Below, piece after piece: positions 6,830 to 8,580 of a DNA stretch of 8,580 bases (the stretch's first letter is position 1; each line of letters opens with the position of its first letter). Under the pieces are notes generated by a model. The model worked only from the letters and a program-made list of their open reading frames with translations, was not told where the DNA came from and made no database searches. A program made the position numbers and the translations under genes. The DNA comes from Ghiorsea sp. GTDB taxonomy: Bacteria; Pseudomonadota; Zetaproteobacteria; Mariprofundales; Mariprofundaceae. The stretch spans positions 1 to 8,580 of the forward strand of contig JAUZQX010000005.1 of the NCBI GenBank assembly GCA_030950765.1, read 5' to 3'.

Positions 6830-8057
6830 TGCCACCAACATCCGTATGTTAGCCTTGAACATTTTATACGCTGTCTTGGTACAAAAACATAAAGCCAAAG
6901 CAAGCTTGGAACATATGCTTGCTCAGCACGACTTAGAAACACGTGATGGCGGTCTGCTTCGAGAAATAGTCTATGGTGTATTGCGCCATTATTATGCTTT
7001 GGAAGCCGATATGAGCCGCTTTATCAAACAAAAACCTGATGATAAAAGCCGAATAGCATTACTACTGGGCGCATACCAACTCAGACACATGCGTATTCCA
7101 GACCATGCCGCTGTGAGTGAAACTGTGGCTGCAATTAAACCTTATATGCCGCAAGATGCTGGTTTCATCAATGCGGTACTACGTAAAATATCGAATAGTG
7201 AACCACCAAAAAAATTAAAACCTCACCAACGCGCCGAATTACCCAAATGGATGTATGCATCATGGCGTGATGCTTTGGGTGCCGATACTGTGCAAACCAT
7301 GATGCAGGCATGCAAAGAAACACCTGATTTGTGTATTGCCGTATTTGATGGGCGTACGACATGGGTAGAACAAGCGCAAGGTTTGGGCATACAAACCAAA
7401 GAAGGCGAATTGTCCCCCTATGCCGTGTTGTTGGATACACATACCCAAGTCAGCGCACTACAAGGTTATGAGCAAGGTGTATTTGTGGTCATGGACCAAG
7501 CTGCACAAGCGGCAACACTGAGCATCAGTTTGCCCGATGAAACAGGATACATTTTGGATATTTGTGCAGCCCCTGGTGGCAAAACGGCACTTCTTGCCAA
7601 GAGATTTCCCAAAGCCAAAGTCACAGCCATTGAGCTGAACCCCAAACGTATCCCTCGCTTACAAGAAAACATGGCGCGCTTGGCACTCACTAATGTAGAA
7701 ATCATCCAAGCCGATGCCACAGCATTGCCTTATGCCGATAATAGCGTGGATGCCATCATGTTAGACGCACCATGTTCTGCATCTGGCACATTGCGCCGTC
7801 ATCCTGATGCCAAGTTTTTACACAGCCAAGATGATGTAAACCAAGCTGCCATACTACAAACCACACTACTCAAAGAAGCCCTTCGTGTACTCAAAGTTGG
7901 TCGCACAATGGTTTATGCTGTTTGCTCTATTCATAAGGAAGAAAACGAAGCTGTGGTCAATCAGTTCAAAGGTGTATCAAGTACGCAACGCTTATTGCCT
8001 AGCCATACACATGACGGTTTTTTCTTTGCTTCTTTGCTTAAACAATCCCATCACTAA
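6822..8057 (+). CDS. rsmB: 16S rRNA (cytosine-967-C5)-methyltransferase RsmB
   Basis: Uses S-adenosylmethionine to methylate C967 of 16S rRNA; also known as Sun or Fmu. It has 411 residues, close to the usual 430. Residues about 5-125 are the NusB-like RNA-binding domain (ALNILYAVL, LLREIVYGVLRHY, LLLGAYQLRHM, FINAVLRKI). Residues about 145-408 are the Rossmann methyltransferase: DQAAQAA (225-231), SAM motif DICAAPGGKT (246-255), acidic Glu271, Asp298 in QADAT, DAPCSASGTLRRHPDAK with Cys318, and VYAVCSIHKEENE with catalytic Cys368. Two Cys in these contexts mark the RsmB/RsmF m5C class; the N-terminal NusB-like domain points to RsmB. The ATG overlaps xerC by 8 bases, with AAGG at 6809-6812. 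It ends the packed plus-strand series. E. coli rsmB lies next to fmt instead, so this placement differs. Confidence 0.94.
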   Translation: MSNATNIRMLALNILYAVLVQKHKAKASLEHMLAQHDLETRDGGLLREIVYGVLRHYYALEADMSRFIKQKPDDKSRIALLLGAYQLRHMRIPDHAAVSETVAAIKPYMPQDAGFINAVLRKISNSEPPKKLKPHQRAELPKWMYASWRDALGADTVQTMMQACKETPDLCIAVFDGRTTWVEQAQGLGIQTKEGELSPYAVLLDTHTQVSALQGYEQGVFVVMDQAAQAATLSISLPDETGYILDICAAPGGKTALLAKRFPKAKVTAIELNPKRIPRLQENMARLALTNVEIIQADATALPYADNSVDAIMLDAPCSASGTLRRHPDAKFLHSQDDVNQAAILQTTLLKEALRVLKVGRTMVYAVCSIHKEENEAVVNQFKGVSSTQRLLPSHTHDGFFFASLLKQSHH

Positions 8058-8067
8058 ACTTTATTTT

Positions 8068-8096
8068 CACCGTAAAGTACACGAAGTTACGCAGAA
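8068..8096. repeat. Degenerate short direct repeat just after rsmB
   Basis: Three imperfect 9-11-base units follow each other: CACCGTAAAGT, ACACGAAGT and TACGCAGAA. They resemble the family of dispersed extragenic repeats of the type CCACGAAGGACACGAAG that I recall from many proteobacterial genomes. This copy looks decayed. It lies 11 bases after the rsmB stop and opens the non-coding stretch before xthA. A chance match cannot be excluded. Confidence 0.35.
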
Positions 8097-8160
8097 TTTT
8101 ATTGAATCACTAAGAAGGAAAGTGTTTTAAGTCACCCGTTTCTCCCTTTGTTAAGATGCG

Positions 8161-8229
8161 CCTTCGTTTGCTTGTAGCAAAAGGATAAAGCACAGTAACA
8201 CGCGCCCTTTTGCTACAAGCAAACGAAGG
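8161..8229. repeat. Perfect 24-bp inverted repeat (hairpin, 21-base loop)
   Basis: The left arm 8161-8184 (CCTTCGTTTGCTTGTAGC then AAAAGG) is the exact reverse complement of 8206-8229, with a 21-base loop between. A weaker outer pairing, CCCTTT (8144-8149) with AAAGGG (8245-8250), could extend it with internal loops. Neither side carries the T-run of a Rho-independent terminator, so although it lies between rsmB and xthA it is not a standard one. It may still stop or pause transcription, protect the operon mRNA 3' end, or be a small non-autonomous mobile or extragenic palindromic element. The inverted repeat is certain; its role is not. Confidence 0.95.
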
Positions 8230-8261
8230 AAACAAGCAGATTATAAAGGGCATTTTCTTTG

Positions 8262-8291
8262 GTTCGTTTCTTTGATGGCAAAGAAATGAAC
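8262..8291. repeat. Second hairpin, 13-bp stem with ATGG loop
   Basis: GTTCGTTTCTTTG (8262-8274) pairs with CAAAGAAATGAAC (8279-8291) around a four-base loop; as RNA the plus strand has one G-U wobble and no mismatch. No T-run follows on either strand. The TTTGGTTCGTTTCTTTG...CAAAGAAATGAAC pattern recalls dispersed palindromic repeats seen between genes in several proteobacteria (from memory). It lies about 60 bases before the xthA start and may belong to the same repeat block as the 24-bp inverted repeat. Confidence 0.8.
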
Positions 8292-8352
8292 AAAACCTTA
8301 CACTCTCTCATAGCGACCCTAGCATAGGTGACTTTAAGGAAAGAGGTTATAC

Positions 8353-8580
8353 ATGAAAATCGTAAGCTGGAATGTAAATTCACTCAATGTGCGCCTGCCG
8401 CATGTGTTGGACTATTTAAAAGAACATCAACCTGATGTTCTTGCTCTGCAAGAAACCAAACAAACCGATGATAACTTTCATAAGGATGACCTTGAAGCAG
8501 CGGGTTACCACGTCGCTTTTCAAGGGCAGAAAACCTACAACGGTGTTGCCATCATCAGCAAACATGCACTTGAAGATATA
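8353..8580 (+). CDS. xthA: Exodeoxyribonuclease III (AP endonuclease), 3' end cut by window edge
   Basis: Metal-dependent nuclease of base-excision repair: cuts at abasic sites and has 3'-to-5' exonuclease and 3'-phosphatase activity. Only the first 76 codons are present (family about 255-270). They begin MKIVSWNVNSLNVRL, the family N-terminus, with Asn7 as a probable metal/phosphate ligand, followed by PDVLALQETK with metal-binding Glu34, and YNGVAIISK (62-70). The ATG at 8353 has AAGAGG at 8341-8346, 6 bases upstream. The 295 bases of structured DNA before it suggest its own promoter, separate from the rsmB operon, but I could not place one with confidence. The EEP-family call is very secure. 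The exact subtype (ExoIII versus ExoA-like) rests on the N-terminus only. Confidence 0.93.
   Translation, partial: MKIVSWNVNSLNVRLPHVLDYLKEHQPDVLALQETKQTDDNFHKDDLEAAGYHVAFQGQKTYNGVAIISKHALEDI

Noticed and set aside
7885..8130. Plus-strand ORF of 81 codons overlapping the end of rsmB.
   Set aside because: It lies mostly in another frame of rsmB and its tail is the translated intergenic repeat; no ribosome site or recognisable protein.
8155..8235. Integron attC-like site, because of a long imperfect palindrome near a tyrosine recombinase gene.
   Set aside because: The arms are perfectly paired with no extrahelical bases and lack the RYYYAAC/GTTRRRY core boxes; the nearby recombinase is a housekeeping XerC, not an integron integrase.
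8298..8325. Sigma-70 promoter for xthA: TTACAC (8298-8303) and TAGCAT (8320-8325), 16-base spacing.
   Set aside because: Both boxes are poor matches to consensus; too weak to annotate, although a promoter somewhere here is likely.

Overview
The window looks like chromosomal DNA from a moderately AT-leaning proteobacterium. The evidence is a glutathione-dependent formaldehyde pathway, a DUF484-type protein directly upstream of xerC (an arrangement known from gammaproteobacteria), and gammaproteobacterial-looking FolA, XerC and RsmB. A gammaproteobacterium or a relative such as a zetaproteobacterium fits; the sequence alone does not settle the genus. There are no rRNA or tRNA genes, CRISPR array, transposase or prophage genes. 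Two of the eight genes are cut by the window edges.

Left, minus strand (1-1801): a two-gene formaldehyde detoxification unit. A class III alcohol dehydrogenase (692-1801) oxidises S-hydroxymethylglutathione, and the S-formylglutathione hydrolase 10 bases downstream (681 to beyond base 1) releases formate and glutathione. A 218-base AT-rich divergent intergenic region separates it from the rest.

Centre, plus strand (2020-8057): six tightly packed genes that read as one operon: folA (dihydrofolate reductase), an exported TPR protein, an exported YkuD-fold L,D-transpeptidase/carboxypeptidase, a DUF484-like/GGDEF diguanylate cyclase, xerC and rsmB. Junctions are 4-base ATGA overlaps, a 3-base gap, a short gap whose length depends on the xerC start, and an 8-base overlap. 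The TPR protein and the transpeptidase share the same C-terminal NTF2-like domain, as in the Helicobacter cell-shape enzyme Csd6, so they probably act together on periplasmic peptidoglycan. The TPR gene also has a run of nine C just before that domain. The cyclase appears to be a fusion of DUF484, normally a stand-alone xerC neighbour, to an intact GGDEF domain with an inhibitory I-site. The operon thus combines cell-wall remodelling, c-di-GMP synthesis, chromosome dimer resolution, folate metabolism and 16S rRNA methylation.

Right (8058-8580): a 295-base non-coding stretch rich in structure, with a degenerate short repeat, a perfect 24-bp inverted repeat and a second 13-bp hairpin. It is followed by the start of an exonuclease III gene (8353 onward). 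The non-coding block resembles dispersed extragenic palindromic repeats more than a standard terminator.

The strongest leads are the DUF484-GGDEF fusion beside xerC, the shared Csd6-type domain in adjacent genes, the C9 tract, a likely CTG start for xerC, and the repeat block before xthA.
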